Shown here: in pieces, positions 30,730 to 43,258 of the stretch | Numbering within the stretch: the first letter of the stretch is position 1 | Layout of the letters: every line of letters begins with the position of its first letter | Assembly: GCA_014529385.2 (NCBI GenBank) | Contig: CM043960.1 | Span: 34,118,396-34,178,395, forward strand | Length of the DNA stretch: 60,000 nucleotides | Direction of reading: 5' to 3' | Source: Adiantum capillus-veneris | Lineage: Eukaryota > Streptophyta > Polypodiopsida > Polypodiales > Pteridaceae | Notes under the pieces: generated by a model | What the model saw: the letters and a program-made list of their open reading frames with translations, nothing else | Told to the model about the DNA's origin: nothing | Database searches by the model: none | Translations under genes and position numbers: made by a program

Positions 30730-33700
30730 AGAAAAACGCTCATGGCAATATGGAAATCACACCGACAAAGAGAATCATGACAACACTCATACCTTAGAGC
30801 TAAGTTCTTTATTTTTGTAATTCTATTGAATGATTTTTTTAATCATTATTTATGTTTTGGTTGAATTCACAGTTTGATCATAATGTCGTTTAGTTAAGCA
30901 AGAACATCTTTATCCACATATTAATTAGGTATTGGGAAGCATACTCTAATTAAGATCTGATGTAAGCTAATAAGAATATCGTGTGTCATTAACTGAATTA
31001 TTTGATTAGATCGAGTATATATGTTTCTATGCAAGAAGAAGTAGTAGAGAAATTGTAGTACTGGAAGAAGCATAAGACGGAGATAACAGAAGAATGAGAA
31101 ATGATATCAGAGAATTTGGTTTTAATGTGGTGCAAAAAAATGTAGAAAAATTTTATTGCTGCCAAAGCGACTTCAAGGGATTTGGGCTAGAACTCTAAAT
31201 CTACTACTCAAGGAGGAAGCGAAATGACCAAACTACCACGCATGAGGGGATTCGTAGAGGGTTCAAAGCATAACATGTGCATTGCATACAAACATAGAAG
31301 CTTAGGCAGCATGCTGGGGTTGCTGATTTTCTACACATGATTGCCCTCACTTGCTTCAATAGATGCTTGGTGTTGACGCCCCTACAACTACAACAAATAG
31401 ACGGAGCTTAGCTGACATATATCGACAACAACAATCAGGTACGAAAGGATTCAGAGTGAACAATGGATGGCAGTAGACAAAAGGAGTCGGCCATGTGGCA
31501 CGCATGGGACGACTGAGCGTTCATCATGCGTGTATCCTAACTGTACCTCTCTACCTCTCAATATTTCACCCACCCATTGACGAATTTAGTTGCAGGCTCC
31601 ACACCACCCATTGACGCTTTTAGTTGCAGGCTCCACACCACCCACTCAACGTTACACATCTGGTTCAACTACTACAAGTGAACCAACCTCCTCATCTTTC
31701 GGCTCTCGCAATCATGCACTGCATAGTGACCCCACCTTTTTAGAATGATCTTATCAGCCTTCCCTCCCACGCTTGCGCGCGCCCACACACATACATGTAC
31801 ACAATTCTCTCGTTTCTGGACCACCCAACCAACTACCAGCATGCACGCCTGACGTAGCCCTCCATCAACTCTATCTCCCTCTTTCTCTCCGCATGCTAAG
31901 ACACACTCTCTCCTTTTAGCTGCGCAGCCACACCAGAGGCTACACACACACTCCTCTCTGACGACCACTAGAAAATATGTAGCCTCTCTCTCTCCGGTCG
32001 CCAACCACTCCCATGCAGTGGTTCTTTCATCCCCCAGCCCGTCCTCATTTTAGTCTGGCACCTTAAACCCATTTCGGTAACTGATTACAGGGCCGCCTTT
32101 GGTTATGTCCAATGGTTGCATGCACTCCAAGCTGGCCAATACCTCGTCCAACATCACCAATGGCGGTTTGTTGCAGGGCTGCAGTACGCACCGTCCCTCC
32201 CTCGTTTCTTTTTCACTCCCACCCCAAAATCACTCTCGCTCGGCTGCTCAGTACAGTGAGCGTATAGCTTGGCTTTCATGGTTGCTGCTCACAGAAAATT
32301 GAAATTGCAGTATGCACCCCCACTCTCTCTCCCTCATACAGTAGAACCACTCGCTCTCCTACATAACCAGACAACGTCTCTACACTGCAAGAAGAAACAC
32401 GCAAATTCAGACGTGCGTGTCCTTATCAATTCAGGGAGGGGTGATGCAACAGGCCATTTGCAGGCGGCCGTGAGAAGGGCAAATGATGTGAAGTTGGCCA
32501 CTAACTGAGGGGGGGACTGATCCGAGAGAAGGAGAAGCATTTTGTTTTTGGAGGAATGCAGGGCGCTAAGCCCATAAGTATTGGGCCTACCAGATGCAAT
32601 AGGGCAAATATGGTCACCAAAAGGGGGGGGCTTCGGGACTTACAGATATGCGCCACTGTGCTGGTGGGATTTCCCTGCATGGCCACTTGCAATGGAAGCG
32701 GTAGACGAGGCTATGGATGGTGCTCTCAAGCTCCTCTGTACTGAAGCTCGCAGCAGCCTACATACTTTTATTTTTTGATTCATTTTATTTTTTAAATAAC
32801 TTTTGATACAGTTATTTTGGGCACCTTTAAAATAGTAATGTGGTCCCATGGATGGCCGCGGAGCAGCGTGAGGCACACTTGTGACATGCAGCTACCTAGG
32901 CATCTGTTCTAGGACATGGTTATATGGCAGCCATGGTCCTACAAGATCAGGATAGTTTGCCATCGAGAGATAAATTTAATATACAACAACGCGACAAACG
33001 GCGCAAGGTGTCGTACTGGCCCGTAAACTATAATGTGAAGTTATGCCCGCAACTACACTGCCAAATCTCTGAATAATTTTTTATTTTTATTTTTTTAATC
33101 CTACGTCATATATCTATATATTGCGCAAACAACCGATTCTCCCTCTTGCTCTCATGCAACCACGACTCTTTACCTCCTCCCTTCATTTGTTCATATCAAA
33201 ATATCTCTCTCTGCCCCCTCCCAGTCCGACTGCTTACAAAAGCAGACATTGACGGCGCTCTGCAGCAACCTCTGCAATACTTTCTCAGGCGATACCCCGA
33301 TTCACGATGCTGATGATGACGATTTTTTTAATTCCAGTCTTTTAAATGTTGTATTCTCTTTTAATTGGTACCCAGACATTGTATTAGATCCATAAAGCTT
33401 GTATGGGTTTGGTCCCATACGCACTGGGAGACGGTTGATATCACATTTCATTTCTTCTTCTCTCTCTCTCTCTCTCTCTCTCTCTTACCCATCCCTCTAT
33501 GAATCCAATACAATACTTTCTCTAACAATGCACGATGTCGACCATCCTCGGGCATTCACGACGATGCGGCTGCATTTCCTTTGATGATTTTAGACTTTTA
33601 GTTTTAGTCTTTCATTATAATTCATTTTATTTTTGTAACCAGGTATTGGATTAGATCCAGAAGGATTTTCTCACTTTACTTTCATAGGTAATTTGGCATT

Positions 33701-35270
33701 TTCAAGAAGATTACTATAACATTTCATGTCATTTCACTCTCTTCACAACCCTCCGCCACCCCCCTATTGTTATGTTTGGTAATTGACATCACTCATGTTA
33801 TATTTTTTTGACACCACACATTCATGTCGACTTCCCACTGTTAACGTGGCATGTCCCTTGTCTGTCTATCACTATGATTGTTCCCATTTTGTACAAATTC
33901 TCTCCCGAATTATCAGTTTTAAAATCAATAGACTCCAGATATTTCGACTTTTGGCCACGTAAATTCAGTGTATGATTAGATTGTTGTTGAATTTCACACA
34001 AAGTTAATTTTAGTGCTTTCTTTTTGAGCAAAATTTTGCAGATAAATCTACATACAATGTTCTCATATCAAGCCCCAGGTACGAAATTGCGTAATGCATT
34101 CTGATAATAACCCTCTTGAAACATCATTACAATTATCCCTGATAAGTAAAATCTCTCTATGTATTTTTAGACCTAAAACTCACATTCCCTAATTCATGAT
34201 TACCACAAGTGCTTATATAATCTCTTCTCTTATCTTGGCCCTTTCAAATTCCCGCATCCTTCACCAGATCTTCTTACGCTCGAATCCTCCAGTTTAATAG
34301 TGGTTTGATAAATTAATTTTATTTGATTTCTTTTGAGTGAGTCTTTTTGCAGATATTCTCACACCTTTATAGATACCCAAGCACCTTTGTAGCAGGCAAG
34401 ATTTTTAAATTTTTTTTCACATGCTCCCTTACTTGCTTAGATTACGTTGCAAAATCCATTGTTTCTAATGTCATGGGTTCTACTTTCTTTGATTGGATTC
34501 TTACTGAGATGACTTGTCATACCACTACTTACATGAGCTCAGTTGGTGTGCAATGATCGCTAAGGTTTGATATATGCTTCCACATTCCAATCTATTCCAA
34601 TTTCATATCAAAGAGGTCATTTATTTTTCACTTTTTTATGCCATGCCTAGTCCATTGGTCAAGGACACACATATTCGCCGATTTAGGCAGTGTCTAGATA
34701 CTCATCCTGGTGCAGATCCGCCGATTTAGGCAGCACATTGACAAATTGCAAATTCATGATTTTTAAACTTATACCAAATGCAGATTCGCCGATTTAGGCA
34801 GCATATTTTATTGGTGTAGACTCCCCGGATGAGGCAACACCGATCACAAAATCATGCTGCAGTGGCTGGCCACCACTGTAACTGGTATGATTTTGTTACC
34901 CGGGTATAGAAAATGAAAGATATTTTGGATTTAGATTGGGAATTGGTATATGTCGATGCTTTTCTGTCATGATAGTATTTATGAAATTGGATCTGACATT
35001 GATGAGAAATGATTACTGAATGATGAGTGTGACCAATGATATCCTGATTCATCAGGGTATGACATATACTGCTTATTCTAGTGGTATGGGACACTAGAAT
35101 AGGTAGTATGTGGATGACGACAGGCATAAGCTAATGTTGCTTAGTTTCATAAATTTTTCTTTTATTATGTGATGTTTTTGACACAACATACTAATCATTG
35201 TTTTTTACAAGTATTGTTTGCAGATTTTTATCTTTGCAACTGAGGACAGTTGCTTTCCAACGAAGAGGTA
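30730..35270 (+). other. Non-coding interior of the LARD-like element
   Basis: No conserved domain found on either strand. Noted structures: a perfect-looking 34-bp tandem pair (31571-31638, CACCCATTGACG...GGCTCCACAC), a (CT)n tract (33459-33484), and a loose duplication of TTGTAACCAGGTATTGGATTAGATCC-like sequence (about 33345-33395 and 33640-33665). Three copies of CGCCGATTTAGGCAG occur (34676, 34719, 34787), with a fourth decayed one near 34821. The rest appears unique and AT-rich. Confidence 0.55.
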
Positions 35271-35654
35271 TGTTATAGAATTGATATTTCATTATTTATT
35301 GCAGTTGACAGGTGGAAAAGATTAGACCCAGCTTGGCCTATGCGAATGGATATGTATATCATTTACATTTTATTATTCAAGTGCTCTTTTATGAGCTTTG
35401 GCCATTTATGACCGGCCGGCCAATTTGTAACCAATTTGACCATTCAAGAAATCTATATAACAAATACGTGCAAGAGGGAAATGGTCACTCTTGCACGGGG
35501 GGAGATTGCACCCAGTGTCTGCGTTGCTCTTCTCATCTCTCCTCTCTTCTCTCTCGCCGTGCCAGCGTAGCACTCTGCTCTAGGAGGTGTGTCTGCGCAT
35601 GTTCTCTTCCTCTCTCTCACTTGCGGTCTCTCTATGTTCGCGTACAACTTCTAT
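35271..35654 (+). repeat. Partial 3' LTR of the LARD-like element
   Basis: Same 384 bp as 30229-30612, including TATA (about 35453) and hairpin (35467-35476/35488-35497), then abrupt divergence after ACAACTTCTAT. It is preceded by CGAAGAGGTA, a modest polypurine tract. Confidence 0.8.
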
Positions 35655-36246
35655 GCTTTCCGATGGAACTTTGAGGTTCTTGAGGCCGTGTTGCTACCAA
35701 TTTATGTCTTGTTTGTATTTCATCTGTAGCTTTGACATTGAGTTCATAGGTTGGATTCTTGTTCTTAGTCATAAGCTAAGATTCTCAACTTGTTCTCCAT
35801 TATGACGTATACCATATGTCTCAATGTTGACTTGTAAAGCTATATGCATTTTTGGATTTTCTATTTTGGTGAATGTCACCATAAAACCAGAATTTTTCAT
35901 ACATGAAATTGAATTTTCTTGTAGTGATATTTGATCATTTAGCATTCACTATTTATCAAAGAGGTCTTCCAGATTTACATTTCATTCATATGATTTTTTT
36001 CTGAAAGAAAATTGTGCACGCGTAAAATGCAGATGATGTTTTGTACCATGTGATACTTGAGAGGTTTTATGTAAAGGTCATCTAGCTTTTTTGGTTTGTC
36101 TAATAAATTTTTCCTAACTCTCATCTTGTATGTAACACCCCTTAAAAAGGAAATGGTCAAATGATTTATGACAATGATGCTATAATTCTTTGCAAAAAAC
36201 CCAAACTAGTGTTAAAGAGCAATGTGAAGTTATCCATTTTTGAAAT

Positions 36247-36296
<50 letters not shown>

Positions 36297-36355
36297 CCCC
36301 CACCACAACTTTTAGCAGTTTGCAACGCATGCCTTCCTCAGACCAATCTCTTCCA
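35655..36355. other. No gene seen; (CT)n-C8 tract at 36250-36301
   Basis: AT-rich sequence without recognised proteins. CT tract 36250-36294 ends in a C8 run. Confidence 0.6.
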
Positions 36356-36835
36356 TCATGCCTTGCACACAAAGATACTTTCAAGCATCTTGGAGTGGCA
36401 TACTTGACAAGCAATACCCCTAGTAGGGTTGAGGTAAGGGTAATGCCTAATTTTCCTAATTGGTTGAAGATTAGGCCTTCTATGATCTTGCAACTTTTCT
36501 GTACCAATGAACTGACCAAGTTCATTGATTTTTGCAATAGCTTCAGACATTCTACATATCCCTATTCTTGAGTATAAATAGTAGGTATCTTTCGTGCCCT
36601 CCAAGACCCCTCCATTTTCCTCTTTCTCTTCTTGGAGATTTTCCTCTTCTTGCTTATTCGGGATCTCATAGTCGCCAAGGTCATCTTCCCAAGGCACTTC
36701 CTCATTGTACTCTTCATCGATTTCAAACCCCTTCTTGTCTTGCATACCATTGTCTATCTTGTCTTCCTCAATGTCATCCATCATCACATTTAGCCAAGAT
36801 TGCAACATCTTTAATCGCCTTTGCATCAAGATCAA
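36356..36835 (-). CDS. Unrecognised 159-residue acidic open frame
   Basis: The first half is strongly acidic (e.g. EEYNEEVPWEDDLGDYEIPN and an EEENLQEEKEEN stretch). The second half is basic and more ordinary (KINELGQFIGTEKLQDHRRP, PTRGIACQVCHSKMLESIFV). Length and composition are better than chance, but I know no family. It may be a decayed TE or host fragment. No intron or promoter signal is claimed. Confidence 0.25.
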   Translation of the reverse strand: MILMQRRLKMLQSWLNVMMDDIEEDKIDNGMQDKKGFEIDEEYNEEVPWEDDLGDYEIPNKQEEENLQEEKEENGGVLEGTKDTYYLYSRIGICRMSEAIAKINELGQFIGTEKLQDHRRPNLQPIRKIRHYPYLNPTRGIACQVCHSKMLESIFVCKA

Positions 36836-36839
36836 GCTT

Positions 36840-37777
36840 TAAAGAATGGAGTCAATGCATTAAGACCAAACACAAACTCAAGAAACACAATGCTTGAGAT
36901 CAGCCATAAAGTGAGATACTCTGTGGTTTTTTTGTTTATGTCATTTATGTAAAATCTTCATCGTGCACCTCTTCATCAAGACCAAACGTAAACAAATGGA
37001 TGCATTAAAGCCAAACAAAAACTTGATAAACATAATGCAAGAAATCGGTCATGAAGCAGGATACCCAATGTCTTTATGTCTATGGCATATACCCAAAATG
37101 CAAACAAATAATTGCATAAATGTGTGAAAACAGACCTAAAGTGGCATGTCCAATGTCTTTATATGCAACCTCGCTTTATAGCTGAGATCTCAATATTCAC
37201 AAGCTAGGGCCCCATGCCAAAAAAATGTCATAAATGACTAAATTAGGACCACCTCTATCAAGGACACCATGCAAGACGGAAGGATTTGTGAAGCGCCTAA
37301 AGCTAGATCTGGTCAGCTATCTATTATGCTGACATGGAATATGAGGCAGTGCGTGTCAGTCGAGAGTGTGCCTCTTAATGGCCACCTAGACCAAGGGCCA
37401 GTCTAAACTAGAACCACCTCTGTCAAGGATGAGTTACCCTAAACTAGGACAACCTTGCATAAACTTGGAAGGGTCAATAATGACTAAACTCTAAAGAGTG
37501 GGTAAGCAACAAGTGCAATGCCCATAAAATGTCGCTTTAGGATGAAATCAAGACTAAACCGCTCAAATTTTTGTGACTCCGCTAGGGGAGCAATTTACAC
37601 CCGTTCAAAGGTCATTTGGTGCTAACTACGAGCAATAGAAGAGAAAGGATTTATATTAGTCCTCGTGGAACTTAGCTTTCAGTTAAGAAGAAGGCCAAAG
37701 CAAGTGTCTTTATACTCTGGCATAGGGGTGACTAGGTGCAACATCTAGGGACAAAGAGGAGTAGAATAGAACGTGCG
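36840..37777. other. No gene seen; weakly repetitive
   Basis: Contains loosely repeated phrases (AAACCAAACACAAACTTGATAAACATAATGC-like at about 36865 and 37010; GGACCACCTCTrTCAAGGA at 37249 and 37420). No protein recognised. Confidence 0.5.
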
Positions 37778-37995
37778 ATACTTGAACCATGGTGGCACCC
37801 AAAGACCACTGGACCAAGATAATCTAGGTTTGTCCCAAACAAGGTCAAATATAAGTAGACCAAAACTAGGTGACAAACAAGGTCAAATATAAGAAGACTA
37901 GCAGTAGGAATCTCTAGGCAAACTATTAACCATAGTAATAACAAGGACAAACTACCATTGTAACAAGTAACAAGTAAAATGTTTTTTGGGTGAGA
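37778..37995 (+). repeat. Local duplication unit 1 (empty site)
   Basis: Starts ATACTTGAACCATGG, passes CACCCAAAGACCACTGGACC (37796-37815) and TGTCCCAAACAAGG, and ends near CAAGTAACAAGTAAAATG. It matches the two halves of unit 2 (38145-38175 and 38937-39180) in order, without the 756-bp insert. Confidence 0.75.
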
Positions 37996-38175
37996 CTAGG
38001 TCCAAGCTAGGACAGTGGAACCTACAACCCGATGGACATGGAACCTACAACCCAAAGGTCCATGTGACAAAAAGGACGAAGCTTGGTAAAGTAGGACCTA
38101 GGATAATCAAGAACAAGCATAGATAAACAAGGGCAACTCTAATTATACTTGAACCATAGCGGCACCCAAAGACCA

Positions 38176-38931
38176 CCCTCCTTACTAAGTGGCATGTGGT
38201 ATTAATTGACCCCAAGCGATGGGATCGACTGAGGGGGTTGGAGGGGGGAATCTTGAGGCCGACAAACGATAATTAAAAAGTCAAAACAAGCGTGTGGATT
38301 TGTGATTTGAACTCAAGTGGCTACGGTGAGATGCTTATGCCCTATCCATACATGTACAAGCATTTGATTGTCCATGGGAAATACAAATATATAAGCTAAA
38401 TGAAAATGTTGAAAGATAAACTTGGACTTAAAAAGTAAACTCCGTCAGATCTAATGGTTGAGCGTCTTTTCGATTTTCATGTCCCACTTTCGATTCTACA
38501 TTCACTACGTGTGTTGCTTAGTCTTGAGGAAAGACGTTTGACCATCATTGGCCTCATGACTAACTAACATGGGATAGTGAAGAAAGTGTGAGCTGTGGGA
38601 TTGACTGGATGGGAGAGTGAGGCACACAAACAGAAAAGGTGCTCAGATGTTAAATCTGTCGGAGTTTACCTTTTAGGTATGAGTTTACTTTTCAACATTT
38701 TTGTTTAGTTTATATATATATGTTTTCACCCTTTGGACAACCAAACGCTCACACATGTGTGGATAGGGCATGAGCCTTTCATCATGGCCACCCAGGTTCA
38801 AATCCCCAATGCACGTGTTTGAGTTAACTTTTCAATTATTGTTTATCGTCCTCGAGATTCCCCCCTTCAATCCCCTCCATCGATTCCACTGCTTGTGGTC
38901 ATTTAATACCCCGTTCCACTTGGTCTTGAGG
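38176..38931. mobile_element. 756-bp foldback (long inverted repeat) element with about 5-bp target duplication
   Basis: Left arm 38176-38453 and right arm 38650-38931 are inverted copies of each other over about 280 bp. The arms share the tract GGAGTTTAC, TTTCAACATTT, ATGGATAGGGCAT, GTTCAAAT, AAGATTCCCCCC and ACTTGG in the same order. The spacer is 196 bp (38454-38649). Flanks are GACCA (38171-38175) and GACTA (38932-38936), and the paralogous copy at 37778-37995 shows the uninterrupted site GACCACTGGACC. No transposase is encoded. A transcript through it would fold into a very long imperfect hairpin. Superfamily not assigned. Confidence 0.8.
38445..38500 (+). repeat. tRNA-like A/B-box pair at the foldback spacer
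   Basis: GATCTAATGGTTGAGCGTC (38448 on) resembles an A box, and TTTCGATTCTAC (38489-38500) resembles a B box about 40 bp later. A further B-box-like GGTTCAAATCCCC lies in the right arm (38808-38820). A pol III origin for part of the element is possible but unproven. Confidence 0.3.
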
Positions 38932-39180
38932 GACTATTGGACCCTAAAGATAAAGCTAGACCTGTCCCAAACAAGGCCAAGCAAGCCAGAACTTTAGGGA
39001 AATTAGGATCAATGTAGGGAAAATCAAACATGAGTAAATTAGGACCACCTCTCATGTTGTGTTTAACAACTAGGTGAAAAAGAAGGATGAACTAGGACAA
39101 CTCTAGGCAAACTATCAACCATGGTAACACCCAGGACGAACTACCATGACAAGTAACAAGTAAAAGAGTTCTTTGGTGAA

Positions 39181-40694
39181 ACATCAATTGAAACCGGCCC
39201 GTAGGCTGATAGACGTAGGCTTTCACCCAAAACTCTACTTTAGACTTTAAGACACAGAGAAACTTTGCAAATAAAAACCTGTAATGGGAATTGACACTTC
39301 AAACATACACGACTCGGAAGCTAGAGCGGTCCAAGCATAGGTCGACACCCTTGTAGGCTCCAAAGATTGGCGCCCCTTTCGATATTTCTTTATTGTAATC
39401 AAAAAGGGAATAAAAACCGTGATTTCCTATGAGCTGTCCTGCATAATCTAGGCTGAAAACGACCAATTCTAGCCCGATTTTGGCGGCATAACTGTACTAG
39501 GACGCTTCACACACAGTATCCCCACTCAATAAGTGACTTTCCCGGTGCATACAGACACTATACAAAACCTGGCGAGAATCTGCAACACATTGAATTCTCT
39601 ATTTTCTTCCTTGAAAATGCACCAGATCATGTATACATCGGCCCCCTCGCATCTCCGGACCTCCTAGGGATATTAGGGACCATTATGGGCCAAAACTCAA
39701 AACCTGCAAAAATACACAATAGGATGTATTTCCTTGTTTTGGGCTCTGTTTTGTGAGCCGATCGCATCCGTAGAAAGTCCATGAGCTCTCGCACCTGGAG
39801 GGCTCAAACACAAAATATCCCAACCATGCATCAACTCATAATCCACCAATGAAACTCTCATGCCTACATGCATATCACAGGGAATTCTTCCATTTAATCA
39901 ATCAAACGAGCACTAACATAATGCTCAAACCAAGGCAATGAAGCTTATTTGTGCATGGAAATTTTCACATAATCATAACACGTACAAGATGTCCACATGT
40001 TCTCATATAGGGTTATATAAATTGGCGAGCGGGTATTTCTGAGCAATGAAATAATTGAGCAAGTCCCTTTAGACATTCTTTATTACTTAGAAAATTGAGG
40101 AAGTACAAGAGGGTTTTCCATTGTTGCAAACTAACCCCACAACCAAACTCAAATCCCATGATGACTAATCCCAAGGAACTGAACTTGGAGCCAATTTCAA
40201 TCATGGAACAAATAAATGCCTCCGACTTGTCACAAGTGTCGATGAAACCATTCGACATCGGTGCTTGCGACAAGCCAAGGGCACCTAGCATATGCTATTC
40301 TAGCACTTTCCACCTCTATTATCCATTTGGAATACATTTCCATCCATAGTCTTCGGGATTCTTTGAAGCGCACTTTTTCAACCTATCAAGCATGACTCCG
40401 AAGTGCATACATTGTAATGTTCTATAGTGGTTTGTACCATTAGCGTAGGCCTCTAACATTCACTCTCCTATAGGTAGCCATTTATTGAAGTGTAAAATGG
40501 TGTCTTAGAGTAAAAAGTGATCAACCCCAACCAAGGGCCTAAGCAGTGTTAGAAAAAACCTAGGGTTCAATGTATTTTAAGCAGTCTCAAGAGCCTGCGA
40601 TCTGGATCACGCCTTTGAGCTCTATCTCCAACGTGAAGCTGAAAGTGTCGACATCTCTCACCAAAATGAAGTCTTGTTGTTAAAAACCACAGAA

Positions 40695-40745
<51 letters not shown>

Positions 40746-41249
40746 ACCAAACCTTAAGTAATCTACCAGGACCAAAATACAATAGTCTACAAGACATCTA
40801 GCACAAAGAAGTTGCTTGCTACAAAAAACTCTATATCAGCAACATCCTAAATTTTCCAACCAATAGAAACAATATCTAGAACATGTCGAAATTACTTCCA
40901 AGCATGGCCAGCTCCAAAGACTAGTTTTGCATCATAAAGCCTCTTCAAAACCAGCCCAGAAAGCATGTCCCCACCTCATGACAAATGAAGTCAGAGAAGA
41001 TTGCAGGTGAATACACACTCTAGAATATCCATCTTCTTCTTGCTGCATCTCAAAAGCAAGAGGACCATCCACAGACATATGGCACCTAGCTTGTTACCTC
41101 TTGAAACAACTCTATTTCCACTCGAATGTTGCCATAAATTTCCTCCAATGAATCCAAACGAAAAAGCTTGCTGCCTGGCAGAAAACTGACACATGGTAGC
41201 TTACAAAGTCCACAATGTGTTCATGACAACTTTATGGTGGCCTTCACCA
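39181..41249. other. No gene seen; (CT)n tract at 40698-40742
   Basis: Only short unconvincing frames on either strand. The single clear structure is the CT microsatellite 40698-40742. Confidence 0.5.
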
Positions 41250-41875
<626 letters not shown>

Positions 41876-41918
41876 CGCCACACTCAAAGTGGGAGTCTGC
41901 TAGGACCTAAGAAGAAGC

Positions 41919-41921
<3 letters not shown>

Positions 41922-41983
<62 letters not shown>
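41922..41983. repeat. (CT)n microsatellite, 62 bp
   Basis: Pure CT tract 47 bp upstream of the Rab pseudogene start (GA on its sense strand). It may be inherited from the parent gene's leader or have arisen later. Confidence 0.97.
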
Positions 41984-41985
<2 letters not shown>

Positions 41986-42062
41986 ACCCACTGACTGAAG
42001 GCGAGCAGATGGTGTAGTGGCCCGCACACGCTTTTCTGGCTTCAAAGTAGAGGTTTTCTTTA

Positions 42063-42409
42063 GGCCCGTGTCACACTGGGACGCCCGCCCCACCCTTTTT
42101 TTAAACTTGGTCCTTCACGTTGTTGTCACACTGAGCCTTTGAAAAAATGCTGCGCTAAGTTGACAACGAATTAGAGCAGCGCAAGTGGTTCGACACCCGT
42201 CTTTCACGCTGATAGATAGGGTTTAAAGCTTGCGATATTGCTTCCCGCGTGCACTTTTTGCAGATGGCCGCTGCTAAGTGAACTTGGCCGAGGGTGCGAG
42301 GCCGTCCCTCAGACAAGCTCTGCATGCCAACTTTTCCTTTTTCATCTACGAATGGTTGGTCGCCACCTCGGATTGACCAACCTTTGCCGGCCCCAGTGTG
42401 ACATGCGCC
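42063..42409. mobile_element. PIF/Harbinger-like MITE, 347 bp, TTA target duplication
   Basis: Ends GGCCCGTGTCACACTGGGAC (42063-42082) and, inverted, GGCGCATGTCACACTGGGGC (42409-42390) match at 17 of 20 positions. Both sides are flanked by TTA (42060-42062 and 42410-42412), the target duplication of PIF/Harbinger elements. A third TGTCACACTG lies subterminally (about 42124). No transposase. Superfamily by TIR start and TSD only. Confidence 0.68.
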
Positions 42410-42534
42410 TTAGTGACTACATCTGCACTGATTGGAGGAGGAGATCTCGGCTGCTAGCTACAGGGGACCGCACACTCCAATAGCTCCCATTTTGGGCCGG
42501 CACAAACTGGTTGCAATAGCAAACCAGTCGAAGA

Positions 42535-42976
42535 GAAAATTACCAAAATACCCCTTTAAGTTGCCCTCAAATTTCAAAAGTTCCCAAAGTACCCCCGATC
42601 TTTTGTCCTAAATTCCCAAAATACGTCCAACTATATTTCTCCAAAGATATATTTGTTTTGAAGCTTTTCATAAGAACACTGATTGTCTATCAATACAAGA
42701 TGCTAAAACTAGAATTTGAGTACGTTGGTTATGTAGGCTATGGAGACGAATTGCTTCATTATGTTTTGAACATAATTGCTCTTTTTGTGAGGTAATTTGT
42801 GACAAATTCCATGCTAAGCACTCAAACAAGGATCTCAATTGTCAAAAGGAAATAAAGATTAGAAAATCTTGAAGAATCCAACCAAAATAGATATAAGAGT
42901 ATTTTGAGAATTTCCAAAATATGAGGGGTATTTTGAGGATTTCCACAAATTAGAGGGGTACTTTGATAATTTTTCC
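42535..42976. mobile_element. MITE-like inverted-repeat element, about 440 bp
   Basis: The left part (GAAAATTACCAAAATACCCC, 42535 on) and right part (inverted GGAAAAATTATCAAAGTACC from 42976) form terminal inverted repeats of about 80-100 bp. Each is built of repeated TTCCCAAAATACCCC-like words. The middle is AT-rich and non-coding. No target duplication found. Confidence 0.55.
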
Positions 42977-43258
42977 TTGGAAAAAATAGGATTTGTCAAA
43001 ATGAGTTGGATTCCAAGCTTTTGTGAATAATTTATCATTTGTTGTCTTTTTTCTCACTCGCACCTACAATTGCTGCGTTTTGCCCATTTGTTGCTTCCTG
43101 CCCATAGGATCCCACGACCACGCAATCCGGCTCTTGCTAAATATCAGATTCTCAAGGATATGGGATCCTTGAGAGCTTGCCTTGTAGCCGCGGGGACAAC
43201 CTACTTAGTAGATTAACCAGTCAACAGTTCGTTCCACCAAACATGTTTGAACATAGGC

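Larger units (their letters stand above)
30229..35654 (+). mobile_element. LARD-like non-coding LTR retrotransposon
   Basis: 5' LTR 30229-30715 (TG...CA), iMet primer-binding site 30717-30729, about 4.55 kb of internal sequence without a recognisable protein, then a partial 3' LTR 35271-35654. The two LTR copies share 384 bp with about 10 differences (about 97 % identity). The preserved PBS and LTRs around a long non-coding interior fit a large retrotransposon derivative, mobilised in trans. The 3' LTR lacks the last 103 bp of the 5' LTR, so no right-hand target duplication can be read; the left flank is TGCAA. Confidence 0.72.
38145..39180 (+). repeat. Local duplication unit 2 (carries the foldback insertion)
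   Basis: ATACTTGAACCATAGC...CAAAGACCA (38145-38175) is followed by the foldback element. It then continues as TTGGACCC...TGTCCCAAACAAGG...CTAGGCAAACTATCAACCAT...CAAGTAACAAGTAAAAG to about 39165, parallel to unit 1. Confidence 0.75.

Noticed and set aside
40013-40349. Opposing open frames of 84-92 codons
   Set aside because: Overlap each other on opposite strands and show no recognisable domain; chance is sufficient.
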